Shown here in pieces: positions 16,846 to 26,305 of a DNA stretch of 64,000 nt. How positions within the stretch are numbered: position 1 is the first letter of the stretch; each line of letters opens with the position of its first letter. The stretch spans positions 1,840,001-1,904,000 of the forward strand of contig NZ_CP117835.1 in the NCBI RefSeq assembly GCF_029094545.1. Direction: 5' to 3'. The notes beneath the pieces are model-generated. The model did no database searches and was not told where the DNA came from. It was given only the letters and a program-made list of their open reading frames with translations. The DNA is from Alkalihalophilus pseudofirmus (GTDB lineage: Bacteria; Bacillota; Bacilli; Bacillales; Bacillaceae_D). The translations under genes and the position numbers were made by a program.

Positions 16846-17337
16846 TTACATACTTATGATCAAACACAATATAAAAGCAACTCCAGAGAGCGGGGTCATA
16901 ATGACTCTTTCTTTCTTACTTTTTGAAACAAAGTTTGCAAGAGTATTCACTCCAAGGAAAGCGGTGAACACCCAAACTAATACATTAGTTGGCAAACTAG
17001 AATTAAAATGAGTAAGCAGACCTGCATGCTTTAAGAATACATACGCCATAAATAAAAGAATAAGAGCATTGAACGCACTGACAATTCTAAGAGGAGCAGG
17101 CAGAATTTTATGATAACCGCCCATGGCTGCTTCTCCCAAAGGGTAACCAAGACTTAGGAGCACTTGAAAGATTGCAATAGATGTAAAAATAATGGTGACT
17201 AGAATGGCTGCAAGAATAATTAAATCGACTGTAGTCGCCTCCTTAAGTAAATGTATTTTACTCCATTTTACACCTAGACACAGTACATTTCTATTCTTTT
17301 CCAATTCATTGGGGTTCTTATAAAATATGCCGATCAT
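16846..17337 (-). CDS. four-helix membrane protein, start uncertain
   Basis: Frame of 163 codons; the conserved-looking part starts near TVDLIILAAILVTIIF and has four membrane helices. The family is not recognised. An ideal AAGGAGG lies in frame about 120 bp into the open frame, but no ATG, GTG or TTG follows it (the next codons are GCG ACT ACA GTC). The ATG at 17337 has only a weak site. Either an unusual start codon is used or the start codon has been lost. It lies 21 bp after the CDF gene. Confidence 0.5.
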   Translation of the reverse strand: MIGIFYKNPNELEKNRNVLCLGVKWSKIHLLKEATTVDLIILAAILVTIIFTSIAIFQVLLSLGYPLGEAAMGGYHKILPAPLRIVSAFNALILLFMAYVFLKHAGLLTHFNSSLPTNVLVWVFTAFLGVNTLANFVSKSKKERVIMTPLSGVAFILCLIISM

Positions 17338-17358
17338 TTAACTGCCTACATGATTGTA

Positions 17359-18255
17359 TTAATCATCTTTTCTATAAGGATTAATATGAATCATCACTTT
17401 CTTCACATTTTGATGGGTGCTTAAAAGGTTTGATTTCACTTTTTTTGAAATCGAATGGCCGTCTTCTACACTTATATGAGGTTCAACACTCACTTTTAAA
17501 TCGATGACAACATAATGACCATGGTTTCTTGCTAGCAGTTCATCAACGCGTTTTACACCCTTGACTCTTAAGATCGTGTCAATGAATGGTTTTGTTTTCT
17601 CTTCCTCTAATACTTGTTCCATCATAATCAAGCTCGATTCTTTTCCTAACGAAAACCCTACTTTAATTACGAGTAAAGAGACAAAAATGCCAGCTAAAGG
17701 GTCTAAATATAGGAGTGCCGGGTTATTACTGTATGTACCAATGATCGATCCAAGTACACCGATAAATGCTGCTATGGATGATAAGGCGTCTGAGCGGTGA
17801 TGCCATGCCTCTGCTAATAGAACAGAGCTTCCGATCTTTTTAGCAAGTCTATATTTATATTGAAACATCGCTTCTTTAACACCGATCGAAAATAATATAA
17901 CAATTAGTGCAATCCAACCTGGTGAACTTGGCGCTTCCCCTAAAAACCCTTTTGCTGAAGAAAAAGCGATTTCTACCCCTACGATGATTAATAAAATGGC
18001 GACAATAATGGTTGCGATGTTCTCAGCTTTCCCATGCCCATATGGATGATCTTCATCTGGAGGCTTCTGTGCTGTACGAAGTCCAAACAAAGCTGCAAAT
18101 GACCCAGCAATATCAGATGCAGAATGAGCAGCATCTGCAATCAGTGCACGGCTCCCTGTAAGCCAACCAGCAACCCCTTTTATAATAGCTAATAACGCAT
18201 TAACAACAATACCAATCCAAGTAGCTGTTTCTGCTTGTTTAAAATTGCTACTCAT
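17359..18255 (-). CDS. cation diffusion facilitator (metal exporter)
   Basis: 298 residues, six membrane helices and a C-terminal ferredoxin-like cytoplasmic domain (VKGVKRVDELLARNHGHYV). Metal sites: His44 and Asp48 in HSASD of helix 2, His152 and Asp156 in HHRSD of helix 5. DEDHPYGHGKAEN is the family signature. The sequence resembles the MneP/MneS group that exports Mn2+ in Bacillus, but Zn, Fe or Co are possible. Efflux is proton-coupled. Neighbouring CadC/CadA suggests a metal-resistance cluster. Confidence 0.9.
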   Translation of the reverse strand: MSSNFKQAETATWIGIVVNALLAIIKGVAGWLTGSRALIADAAHSASDIAGSFAALFGLRTAQKPPDEDHPYGHGKAENIATIIVAILLIIVGVEIAFSSAKGFLGEAPSSPGWIALIVILFSIGVKEAMFQYKYRLAKKIGSSVLLAEAWHHRSDALSSIAAFIGVLGSIIGTYSNNPALLYLDPLAGIFVSLLVIKVGFSLGKESSLIMMEQVLEEEKTKPFIDTILRVKGVKRVDELLARNHGHYVVIDLKVSVEPHISVEDGHSISKKVKSNLLSTHQNVKKVMIHINPYRKDD

Positions 18256-18412
18256 GCAACCACCTCTATAACTCTTTCTCTCTCGTTCAAACGTGCTAGT
18301 CTATCCTACCAAACGACATTCATGTGGGTCTATAGCAATCTTTTTGTTACACTGAACACTTATTATAGAAAGCTAACACTTCTAAACTTGTCCAAAAAAG
18401 TTGCCTGAACAC

Positions 18413-18443
18413 AAAACCTCCTAAAGCTTCTCGCTCCAGGAGG
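18413..18443 (-). terminator. Rho-independent terminator
   Basis: On the minus strand CCTCCT pairs with AGGAGG, with an inner AGC/GCT pairing, followed by TTTTGT. It ends the yjiH-like gene. Confidence 0.65.
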
Positions 18444-18453
18444 CATACGTTAC

Positions 18454-19794
18454 TTATAAAAATAAATAAGCAATCGGTGCTGCAATTAAAATCGATAGAA
18501 TCGTCCGCTGTACCCAAATGACCAACAGCTTAGGAATGCTGATTGGAATGTCAGTTGAAAGAATACAAGGAATTAAAGCTGAGAAAAAGAGAATCGATGA
18601 AACAGATAATACAGCAACTACAAACTTTGTGACAAGCTCTGCTTCAACGACAAGCAATGCAGGAAGAAACATTTCTGCCACATGGATGGCAGCTGCTTTT
18701 GAAGCTAGGAGGGCATCAGGAATTTGCACCAGACTTGTAAACGGATAGAAAATATAGCCTAACATATCGAATAAAGGTGTATATTCTGCCAATACGAGCC
18801 CTAATAACCCAATCGACATAATCGATGGCAAGATGCTCATCGTCATTAAAAGCCCATCTTTCAAGTTGCCTGTTATATTTTTCATGAGTGACCCAGACTC
18901 AGAAGCTGCCTTCATCGCCCCGTTCCAAGCGTGTTTCAAACGGTCTCCTTTAATCACTTCCTCCGGCTTGCCTTCTTCTGTAATATAGTCATCGCTGATT
19001 TTACTTAAGGGCCAGATTCGTACGGTAATTGCTGTCACTACAAATGTAACAAATAACGTCGTCCAGAAGTATAAGTTCCAGATATCCATAATGCCAAGGG
19101 TGTTCGCTACAACGATCATGAAGGTCACAGATACAGTTGAAAAGCCTGTTGCAATGATCGTTGCCTCTTTAACCGTGTAGCTTCCTGCTTTAAATACACG
19201 GTTAGTAATTAAGAGTCCGATAGAATAGCTGCCGACAAAAGAAGCCACAGCATCAATGGCAGAACGACCTGGTGTTTTCCAGATAGGACGCATGATCGGC
19301 TGCATTAAGACGCCGATAAATTCAAGCAATCCGTAACCTACTAATAAAGCTAAGAAGACGGCGCCAATTGGTACGAGCAGCCCAACTGAAATGACGAGCT
19401 TTTCAAATAAGAAGGGTCCCATGCTTGGAGTCATAAGCCATGCCGGGCCAATTCCAAATAAAATCATAACTGTCACTAAAAGTCCTAACACTTTAAAGCC
19501 TGAGAAAATCATATTGGTTAGATCTTTTTTCCAACTGTTCGTGAGAAATGGATAAATCGCCCCAAGTAAAATTACGATACCCGCATAATACGGAATGACT
19601 GTCGGGAATGTGGCTGTCAGCCATTGTACAATGTGGTCAAGCGGAATAGTAGATCGTTCGCCGATCGTAATAGGGATAAAGAAGACAAATATACCAATGG
19701 CACTAAACAGAAAAAACTTAATCAATGCTGAAGTTGAGTGCAGCCTTGGTGTTGGCTCCACCTCTTTTTCTGAAGCAGTGTTTACTTGTTCCAT
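18454..19794 (-). CDS. YjiH family membrane protein (nucleoside-recognition/GATE domain)
   Basis: 446 residues, about eleven membrane helices. The segments GRSAIDAVASFVGSYSIGLL and the following VFKAGSYTVKEATIIATGFS are typical of the nucleoside-recognition GATE domain in YjiH proteins. These occur beside amino-acid or hut genes and are presumed transporters. Its place just downstream of hutG suggests transport linked to histidine degradation (inference). A terminator separates it from hutG, so it may be expressed by read-through. Confidence 0.8.
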   Translation of the reverse strand: MEQVNTASEKEVEPTPRLHSTSALIKFFLFSAIGIFVFFIPITIGERSTIPLDHIVQWLTATFPTVIPYYAGIVILLGAIYPFLTNSWKKDLTNMIFSGFKVLGLLVTVMILFGIGPAWLMTPSMGPFLFEKLVISVGLLVPIGAVFLALLVGYGLLEFIGVLMQPIMRPIWKTPGRSAIDAVASFVGSYSIGLLITNRVFKAGSYTVKEATIIATGFSTVSVTFMIVVANTLGIMDIWNLYFWTTLFVTFVVTAITVRIWPLSKISDDYITEEGKPEEVIKGDRLKHAWNGAMKAASESGSLMKNITGNLKDGLLMTMSILPSIMSIGLLGLVLAEYTPLFDMLGYIFYPFTSLVQIPDALLASKAAAIHVAEMFLPALLVVEAELVTKFVVAVLSVSSILFFSALIPCILSTDIPISIPKLLVIWVQRTILSILIAAPIAYLFL

Positions 19795-19834
19795 CCCTTC
19801 TCCCCCTTAAATACCTCATCTGTTCAAGCAGGCT

Positions 19835-19860
19835 AAAAGAGCAGCAACTACTGCTCTTTT
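19835..19860 (-). terminator. terminator after hutG
   Basis: AAAAGAGCAG (19835-19844) and CTGCTCTTTT (19851-19860) form a perfect 10-bp stem with a 6-nt loop overlapping the hutG stop region. It probably reduces transcription into yjiH. Confidence 0.65.
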
Positions 19861-20843
19861 CGTTGCATAAAACCAGTTAAAAAGGAAAGCATCACATGAA
19901 CCCCTGTTTTGACGGTCGCTTGCGCTACATCTTTTGTTGGATCAAGGCAGACAATATCCATCGCACACACTTTCTCTGAAGAACCGGCGGCTTGAACGGC
20001 TTCTAATAATTCATGAACGTACATCCCGCCAGGAGTAGCAGCCGGAGCACCTGGTCCTGCGCTGATATCTAATACATCCATATCAACCGTGAAATAGATT
20101 TTATCGACCTTCGCTTCGAGCTCGCGGAGGGCTTCACTGACTACATGTTCGATCCCTTTCTTACGGGCTTCTTTCATCGTAATATAATTCACACCAGCTT
20201 CATCAGCATACGTCTTGAGCGAACGTGCGTTAAAGAAGCCGTGCAAACCAATATTGTATACATCCTCCCCGCGAACCACCTGATTCTCAAGCAGGTTTCG
20301 GATCGGCGTACCGTTTGAAGGACCGTTATCTGTAAGGTCTCGCAGGTCAAAATGAGTATCGAGCTGCAGAATGCCCACTCGCTCTTTCGGATGGATATCT
20401 TTATAGCCTTTGATGAGCTGTGCCGTAATCGAATGATCTCCTCCAACCATGATTGGCAGGGCATCTGGATGATTTGACTGTATGGCTTTCATCGCTTCAC
20501 GAATGTTTTTGTGGCAGATTGAAATGTCTGTCACATGTTCCCTCACATCACCCAAATCAGCAACTCGAAGTAATGATAAATCGAGATCCTCATCTAAGTT
20601 ATACGTAGTAAATGACTTCCAAGCTCTTCGAAAAGCCTCAGGATTCTCGCTTGCACTTGATGCAGAGATAGAGGAGCGGGATAGCGGAACTCCCAGAATG
20701 ACAGCATCATAGGCTGCCCATTCTTCTTGATGATGTGCATCAATGGGCTCTATCCATTGATGCACTTTAGGTTCTGTAACATTTTCTCCCCTGGTCCAAT
20801 TGAATGGCGGCGGATTTAAGAGCGGGTATGGATAGCTGCTCAT
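19848..20843 (-). CDS. hutG: formimidoylglutamase
   Basis: 331 residues of the ureohydrolase fold. It hydrolyses N-formimino-L-glutamate to glutamate and formamide, the last step of the Bacillus histidine pathway. Metal-ligand motifs of the arginase family are present: MVGGDHS, LQLDTHFDLRD and FTVDMDVLD, where a di-manganese centre binds. The start overlaps the hutI stop by 4 bp (ATGA). Adjacent hutI and hutU fix the assignment. Confidence 0.95.
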   Translation of the reverse strand: MSSYPYPLLNPPPFNWTRGENVTEPKVHQWIEPIDAHHQEEWAAYDAVILGVPLSRSSISASSASENPEAFRRAWKSFTTYNLDEDLDLSLLRVADLGDVREHVTDISICHKNIREAMKAIQSNHPDALPIMVGGDHSITAQLIKGYKDIHPKERVGILQLDTHFDLRDLTDNGPSNGTPIRNLLENQVVRGEDVYNIGLHGFFNARSLKTYADEAGVNYITMKEARKKGIEHVVSEALRELEAKVDKIYFTVDMDVLDISAGPGAPAATPGGMYVHELLEAVQAAGSSEKVCAMDIVCLDPTKDVAQATVKTGVHVMLSFLTGFMQRKEQ

Positions 20844-22114
20844 ATCAGCCTTCCCCCATTTACCACGACCTTGCCGCCTTTAATAACAGTTTCGGTATGG
20901 TTGACGCCGTAATGGTATTGAAGCTGCATGTAATTTGGAACATCAAGAATGACTACATCTGCTTTCTTCCCGACTTCAATACTTCCCACTTCATGACCAC
21001 GGTTAATGGCATGTGCCGCATTAATCGTTGTTGCTGTAATGACTTCTGCCGGTGTCATCCCCATTTTCAAGCATCCGAGATTCATAATGAGCGGCAAGGA
21101 AACCGTCGGCGATGATCCTGGGTTACAATCTGTAGAGAGTGCGACGGGAACGCCGGTATCAATCATTTTGCGTCCATTTGCTGATTCGGCCATTAAAAAG
21201 AAGGCTGTACCAGGCAGGAGAACACCGATGACTCCTTTATCAGCCATCATTTTCATCCCTTCATCAGATGCTTTTAAAAGGTGATCAGCAGACACTGCCC
21301 CAACTTCTGCTGCTGTTTCCGCACCGCCGTAAGGTTCAATTTCATCCGCATGAATCTTAGGCTTCAGTCCATACTTGAGACCAGCTTCTAAAATGCGTTT
21401 TGATTGCTCAGGCGTAAACACCCCATGTTCACAAAACACATCATTAAATTCAGCTAGCCCTGCTTCAGCGACTTTTGGGATCATTTCATTAATCACAATA
21501 TCGACAAATTGATCTGGATTTTCTTTATAATCACCAGGCACCGCATGAGCTCCCATAAAGGTGGAAACGATATCGATACAATGAGAGTTATTTAGTTTTT
21601 TGGCTACTTCAAGCTGCTTCATTTCATGTTCAAGTGATAACCCGTAACCGCTCTTTGCTTCGACTGTAGTCACACCATGCATTAAAAATTTATCCAAGCG
21701 TCGTTTGCTTTCAGTGAAAAGCTGCTCATGACCTGCTTCTCTTGTGGCGCGCGTTGTAGCATGAATGCCGCCTCCTGCATTCATAATCTCCATATAAGAG
21801 GACCCTTCTAGGCGCATGTTAAATTCATTTTCACGGCTGCCAGCAAAAACAAGGTGAGTGTGCGGGTCTACAAAACCAGGTGCGACCACTTTTCCGCGAG
21901 CATCGATTACTTCAGCTTCATCCAAACGATTTTGATAGTCTGCTAGGATCTCTTCGTCTGTTCCTACCGCTTGAATGTTACCGTCCTCAATCCACACACT
22001 TCCGCCTTTAATAATATGAAGCTCTTCCATTCTTTCTTTTGTAAGAGGCGCATCTGAGCCTCCTTTTAACGTAATCACTTCATTTGCATGTCTTATAAAT
22101 ATAGCTTTACTCAT
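20840..22114 (-). CDS. hutI: imidazolonepropionase
   Basis: 424 residues of the amidohydrolase superfamily. It opens the ring of 4-imidazolone-5-propanoate to give formiminoglutamate. Metal ligands His85 and His87 lie in FVDPHTHLVF, IHADE supplies a third His and STDCNPGS the Asp. It starts 13 bp after hutU and overlaps hutG, so hutU-hutI-hutG form one operon. Confidence 0.96.
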   Translation of the reverse strand: MSKAIFIRHANEVITLKGGSDAPLTKERMEELHIIKGGSVWIEDGNIQAVGTDEEILADYQNRLDEAEVIDARGKVVAPGFVDPHTHLVFAGSRENEFNMRLEGSSYMEIMNAGGGIHATTRATREAGHEQLFTESKRRLDKFLMHGVTTVEAKSGYGLSLEHEMKQLEVAKKLNNSHCIDIVSTFMGAHAVPGDYKENPDQFVDIVINEMIPKVAEAGLAEFNDVFCEHGVFTPEQSKRILEAGLKYGLKPKIHADEIEPYGGAETAAEVGAVSADHLLKASDEGMKMMADKGVIGVLLPGTAFFLMAESANGRKMIDTGVPVALSTDCNPGSSPTVSLPLIMNLGCLKMGMTPAEVITATTINAAHAINRGHEVGSIEVGKKADVVILDVPNYMQLQYHYGVNHTETVIKGGKVVVNGGRLI

Positions 22115-22127
22115 GTTATCTCTCCTC

Positions 22128-23798
22128 TTAGTTCTCGTCTTTTAGCATTGGCATATTGATACCCTTCTCACGTGCTGTTTTCTTAGCAAGGTCATATCCT
22201 GCATCTGCATGCCTGACGACACCCATCCCAGGGTCAGTTGTCAGAACGCGTTCAATGCGAGCTTCAGCTTCCTTCGTACCATCTGCTACGATAACGACGC
22301 CCGCATGCAGAGAATACCCCATTCCTACTCCGCCTCCGTGATGAACAGAAACCCATGTTGCACCGCCGACAGCATTAACCATCGCATTTAAAATCGGCCA
22401 GTCAGAGACTACATCTGACCCATCCTTCATTCCCTCTGTTTCACGGTTAGGTGAGGCAACCGAACCTGAATCAAGGTGGTCACGCCCAATAACGACTGGT
22501 GCTTTTAACTCGCCGCTTGCGACCATGTCGTTTAAAATCTTTCCGAATCGTGCACGCTCTCCGTAACCTAACCAGCAAATACGAGACGGCAGCCCTTGAA
22601 ATTGAATTTTGTCCTGCGCCATGCGGATCCAGTTACAAAGATGTTCATTATCACCGAACTCACGAAGAATCGCTTGATCTGTTTTGTAAATATCTTCAGG
22701 GTCTCCGGATAACGCTACCCAGCGGAACGGCCCTTTCCCTTCACAGAACTGTGGGCGGATATACGCCGGTACAAAACCAGGAAAATCAAATGCATTTTCT
22801 ACCCCTTCATCTTTAGCTACCTGACGGATGTTATTACCATAATCAAACGTCACAGCCCCGCGGTTCATCATCTCAAGCATCGCTCGAACATGCTGTGCCA
22901 TTGACGCTTTTGAACGCTTCACGTATTCTTTCTCATCCGTTGCCCCTAGTTCTGCCGCTTCTTCTAATGACATTTGAGATGGAATATAGCCGTTTAATGG
23001 ATCATGAGCAGAGGTTTGGTCGGTTAATACGTCTGGAATAAACCCTCTGTTAATCATCTCAGGCAATAGATCAGCAGCATTGCCTAGCAGCCCAATGGAT
23101 AATGCCTTGCCTTCACGCTTAGCTTCCTCCGCTAGTTTGATTGCTTCATCTAAAGTAGTCGCTTTCACATCCGTGTAACGAGTCTCTATGCGGCGGTCAA
23201 TTCGTGTCTCGTCAACTTCAATGGCAATACAAACGCCACCGTTCATTGTTACAGCTAACGGTTGAGCCCCGCCCATGCCGCCAAGACCGGCCGTTACCGT
23301 AATCGTGCCTTGAAGAGTGTTATTAAATGTCTGCTTAGCAAGCTCGGCAAACGTTTCATAAGTGCCTTGTACAATTCCTTGCGAGCCGATGTAGATCCAG
23401 CTCCCCGCTGTCATTTGCCCGTACATCATTAAGCCTTTCTTATCTAACTCGTGGAAGGTCTCCCAGTTTGCATACGCTGGTACGATGTTTGAATTAGCAA
23501 GTAATACACGCGGAGCATCCGTATGTGTTTTAAAAACGACAACGGGTTTACCCGACTGGACAAGCAAGGTCTCGTCAGCCTCTAACTTCTTCAAACTGTC
23601 AACGATCGCATCAAAGCTTTCCCAATTACGAGCAGCCTTTCCGATCCCTCCATAAACAACAAGATCTTCTGGACGTTCCGCTACATCCGCATCTAAGTTA
23701 TTCATCAACATACGCAATACCGCTTCTTGCTGCCAGCCTTTTGTGTTGAGCTTGGTTCCTGTATAACGTTTAACTTTACCGTTTGTAACCGTATTCAT
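22128..23798 (-). CDS. hutU: urocanate hydratase
   Basis: 556 residues, normal for urocanases. It uses tightly bound NAD+ to hydrate urocanate to imidazolonepropionate. Visible signatures are [24 protein letters not shown] and the Cys of [12 protein letters not shown] in the active site. Start ATG follows AGGGGGTAGGTAAAA. It opens the hutU-I-G operon and is 13.4 kb from hutH, unlike B. subtilis where they are adjacent. Confidence 0.97.
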   Translation of the reverse strand: MNTVTNGKVKRYTGTKLNTKGWQQEAVLRMLMNNLDADVAERPEDLVVYGGIGKAARNWESFDAIVDSLKKLEADETLLVQSGKPVVVFKTHTDAPRVLLANSNIVPAYANWETFHELDKKGLMMYGQMTAGSWIYIGSQGIVQGTYETFAELAKQTFNNTLQGTITVTAGLGGMGGAQPLAVTMNGGVCIAIEVDETRIDRRIETRYTDVKATTLDEAIKLAEEAKREGKALSIGLLGNAADLLPEMINRGFIPDVLTDQTSAHDPLNGYIPSQMSLEEAAELGATDEKEYVKRSKASMAQHVRAMLEMMNRGAVTFDYGNNIRQVAKDEGVENAFDFPGFVPAYIRPQFCEGKGPFRWVALSGDPEDIYKTDQAILREFGDNEHLCNWIRMAQDKIQFQGLPSRICWLGYGERARFGKILNDMVASGELKAPVVIGRDHLDSGSVASPNRETEGMKDGSDVVSDWPILNAMVNAVGGATWVSVHHGGGVGMGYSLHAGVVIVADGTKEAEARIERVLTTDPGMGVVRHADAGYDLAKKTAREKGINMPMLKDEN

Positions 23799-24180
23799 TT
23801 TTACCTACCCCCTAGTTGTATTAATTTAATTGTATACAGATTATTCTTGATATTATTTATAGATTCATGCTAATTTTATGATTTGTTGCATAAGTTTTTG
23901 GTCATATTGTCATGTTTATGGATAGTTGACCATTGTTAAGCTTCAACCGTATATAAATAGCCTATTCTGTGATAAAGCTTAACTAAATTTGATTAAACAC
24001 AAAATTATAAAGGAAGTAAAAAGTTTACGCTGTTATCTATAAATAAGAGATAAAGAATGTGTGGAAGAGTATCTATAAATATATAAAAATACCTGAGTTT
24101 CCTAATTAAGGTTGTCTGATTGGAAGATTATGTTGTTTAATAATTCTCGAGCCATTGCTAACGGACACAGGGAGAAAAAA
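23799..24180. other. hutU upstream region
   Basis: 382 bp between hutU and the divergent toxin gene. It contains an inverted repeat TGGTCA (23899-23904) and TGACCA (23927-23932), 22 bp apart, a candidate binding site for a regulator of hutU. A short TGTATACA palindrome lies near 23832. No HutP-type terminator and no clear cre box were found here, unlike in front of hutH and hutP. Confidence 0.4.
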
Positions 24181-24732
24181 ATGAAGAAAAAAATTTCTTA
24201 TAGCATAATCCAAATCATGATTTTATCAATGGTGTTCACTGCTTTCATCCCGGGATTAAATGCACTTGCAGAAGAAGGCGAACTTATTGAAGATGTAGAT
24301 ATTACAGATTACTTAGTTGATGATACTGTGATCCCGCTTGTAGAACAATCATTATTTTATGATAATGCAACAGACGAGGGTTCAGAATTTGATCAGGCAA
24401 GTCAGCCTATTATGGAACCAATGGTTGCCCCGCTCGTTCCGTTTGCTATAGCAGCTGCTGTTCGTTTAGTCACACAATGGGTAGGAAAACAAGCAGTGAA
24501 AAATGTTACAAAGCATGCAGCACAACGAGCAGCAGAACGTAAAATTTCATCTACTGCTTTTGCGCAGGCAATGGCTTATGGTACAAAGTATGTAGATAAA
24601 AACACAGGCGCAAAAATTTTGTACCATTCTGGCAACAAGGTCGCTTTAGTTCTTGATAAAACAGGTAAAACAGTTGTAACAACATACAAACAAACCAGAC
24701 CTAAGGCAGTATGGCAGCGACAAAACTGGTAA
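24181..24732 (+). CDS. secreted SAR2788/DUF4258-like putative toxin
   Basis: 183 residues from ATG 24181 behind GGGAGAAAAA. A signal peptide (1-28, ending LNALA) is followed by an acidic pro-region, a hydrophobic helix (about 83-102) and a basic C-terminal domain: KHAAQRAAERKIS, then YGTKYVDK, ILYHSGNKVALVLD and TVVTTYKQTR. This pattern resembles DUF4258, a RelE/ParE-like small domain often used as a toxin, and SAR2788-family putative toxins. Target unknown. The next gene is a likely immunity partner. Confidence 0.65.
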   Translation: MKKKISYSIIQIMILSMVFTAFIPGLNALAEEGELIEDVDITDYLVDDTVIPLVEQSLFYDNATDEGSEFDQASQPIMEPMVAPLVPFAIAAAVRLVTQWVGKQAVKNVTKHAAQRAAERKISSTAFAQAMAYGTKYVDKNTGAKILYHSGNKVALVLDKTGKTVVTTYKQTRPKAVWQRQNW

Positions 24733-24758
24733 AATAAAAAATAAAGGGGTTCTTAGCA

Positions 24759-25187
24759 ATGGTCTCACTAAAAGATGTATTTTATGATGAAAGTAAAACA
24801 GAATTAAAAGTGGAACTTATGAAGAAAGAAAGTATTGGTGACAGCAACTATAAAGTAGATTTTATTCTTTCCTTTTCGTTCGGTTATGCGGATGTAAGCA
24901 GAACGATTAGCTGGACACAAGGAGATATTGCTACGTTAAAAGAACAAATTAGCAATCTCGATTTGCAGCCAGGTTCGGGTTATATTACACCGCAAGAACC
25001 AGAGCTTACTATGTTTTATGTAATTGATGAACATAATAAAGAAGAAATAACTCTTTACATAACATTAGACGGCGGACAAATTAATAGTCAGATGGGAACA
25101 GAAACCGGGGCGACTATTAAAATAGTGACAACACATCACGCGTTAAAGTCGTGGGTTAATCAATTAGGAAAGGTTTTTGAAGCATAA
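24759..25187 (+). CDS. probable immunity protein for the preceding toxin
   Basis: 142 residues, soluble, no signal peptide, acidic. It starts 26 bp after the toxin gene behind AAAGGGGTTCTTAGCA. Strands KVDFILSFSFGYADVSRTI and IKIVTTHHALKSWVNQLGKVFE suggest a beta-rich fold similar in look to WapI-type immunity proteins. No database family is claimed. The assignment rests on the two-gene layout: a secreted basic toxin followed by a cytoplasmic acidic protein. Confidence 0.45.
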   Translation: MVSLKDVFYDESKTELKVELMKKESIGDSNYKVDFILSFSFGYADVSRTISWTQGDIATLKEQISNLDLQPGSGYITPQEPELTMFYVIDEHNKEEITLYITLDGGQINSQMGTETGATIKIVTTHHALKSWVNQLGKVFEA

Positions 25188-25197
25188 ATTTTAAAAA

Positions 25198-25225
25198 GGC
25201 GCTTCCATTTGAGGAAGCGTCTTTT
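25198..25225. terminator. terminator after the toxin/immunity pair
   Basis: GGCGCTTCC (25198-25206) pairs with GGAAGCGTC (25213-25221) and is followed by TTTTA. A-rich sequence on the other side lets it act for the convergent gene too. Confidence 0.75.
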
Positions 25226-25250
25226 ACTTTCATTTTACTCAAGTAATCTA

Positions 25251-25523
25251 TTATTCGTGAGGTTTCAACCGATCTATAAATTGAACGGCGGTAATAACAG
25301 CAGAACCTAAGGCAAATAGTACACCGCCAATAATAATAATGGCGGTTGTATAGCTTTTCGTAACTGTCTCAAAAAGATGAGTATCGGCCATTCCGCCTTG
25401 TGAGTTTAGCCAAGAATGAGATAGCCCGAGACCAATGTTAACACTGAATAATAATATAATTAAACCTGCCGTACCAACTATAGCACCGAATGTCATTAGA
25501 CTCTTAAATGTTTCTTTATCCAT
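25251..25523 (-). CDS. two-helix membrane protein, unknown
   Basis: 90 residues from ATG 25523, preceded by GAGAAGTGAGGATCGC; the longer frame (to 25571) overlaps the upstream small gene and is rejected. Helices at about 9-31 and 60-82. The sequence KETFKSLMTFGAIVGTAGLI is not assigned to a named family. It forms a two-gene unit with the 59-residue gene upstream, whose stop lies in this gene's leader. Confidence 0.55.
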   Translation of the reverse strand: MDKETFKSLMTFGAIVGTAGLIILLFSVNIGLGLSHSWLNSQGGMADTHLFETVTKSYTTAIIIIGGVLFALGSAVITAVQFIDRLKPHE

Positions 25524-25530
25524 GCGATCC

Positions 25531-25710
25531 TCACTTCTCCTTATAAGGGCTATGTTTTTCTTCAAGCTCATTCATTCGCTGCTGCAGCTGTTTCAAATCT
25601 TCATTTACTTTAGCCCTGCGCTTGGAATAGGAAGAGTTTATACGTATGAACAGCAAGACTATTATAATCAATACAATGTAAAATAAATTCGAAAAGAAGA
25701 AATCCAGCAT
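25531..25710 (-). CDS. 59-residue membrane peptide with coiled-coil tail
   Basis: ATG 25710 follows AGGTGACCAA. One helix (about 8-24) is followed by a charged segment RAKVNEDLKQLQQRMNELEE predicted to be a coiled coil. It resembles other single-helix Bacillus peptides in this window in layout but not in sequence. Function unknown. The stop is 7 bp before the next gene. Confidence 0.5.
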   Translation of the reverse strand: MLDFFFSNLFYIVLIIIVLLFIRINSSYSKRRAKVNEDLKQLQQRMNELEEKHSPYKEK

Positions 25711-25812
25711 TTGGTCACCTCATTGGTATGAAAACAGTATGGTATTACATTAGTAGCAATTGTTCTTTTATATTTATAATACCAATTTACTCCACTTTGC
25801 ATCAGTACTTTT

Positions 25813-26268
25813 TTACAACAAATCCTGCGATAACCGGACCATATCCCTGCACTGAATCCCACCTTCATAAATCTCTTCCTCGTAATGTCTGATGAAAAAG
25901 TCCACATCTACTCCTATCATTCGAAATCCGCATTTTTGATAAAGTGCGATCTGGCCAATACTTGAATTACCGGTTCCTACTTCAATTGTTTTAAATCCCT
26001 GTTTTTTAGCTGAATCTACAGCAAACTCTACTAATCTCCTGCCAATTCCCCGGCCCTGCATGTCTTTACATACAGCTACATTCACTAGTTCAACTGTGTC
26101 AGGCCTTGTAGGCAATAATACTAACACACCAATTATTCCACCGGACTCCTCAGCAATAAAACATTCCCCTCGCTCAATGTAGTCTGCTATTAATTTTTCA
26201 GAGGGGTCTGCGAGCAACAGCAGGTCCATAGGTGGGTTCTCACTCGCATTTAACAATCTAACTTCCAT
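25813..26268 (-). CDS. GNAT family N-acetyltransferase
   Basis: 151 residues. The acetyl-CoA loop MQGRGIGRRLVEFAV (motif A) follows the strand VELVNVAVCKD, and a C-terminal LYQKCGFRMIGV closes the fold. It resembles Bacillus GNATs of unknown substrate annotated as aminoglycoside-type or YvbK-like enzymes. Single gene next to the MFS remnant. Confidence 0.85.
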   Translation of the reverse strand: MEVRLLNASENPPMDLLLLADPSEKLIADYIERGECFIAEESGGIIGVLVLLPTRPDTVELVNVAVCKDMQGRGIGRRLVEFAVDSAKKQGFKTIEVGTGNSSIGQIALYQKCGFRMIGVDVDFFIRHYEEEIYEGGIQCRDMVRLSQDLL

Positions 26269-26305
26269 ATCTTCAATACTCCTTTTATCGATTTTTACGC
26301 AGATT

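Noticed and set aside
20189-20464. Minus-strand frames inside the hut genes
   Set aside because: Out-of-frame shadows of hutG, hutI and hutU, which have full family similarity.
23828-23840. HutC-like TGTATACA palindrome upstream of hutU
   Set aside because: Short AT-rich palindrome; no GntR/HutC regulator in the window, so not called as an operator.
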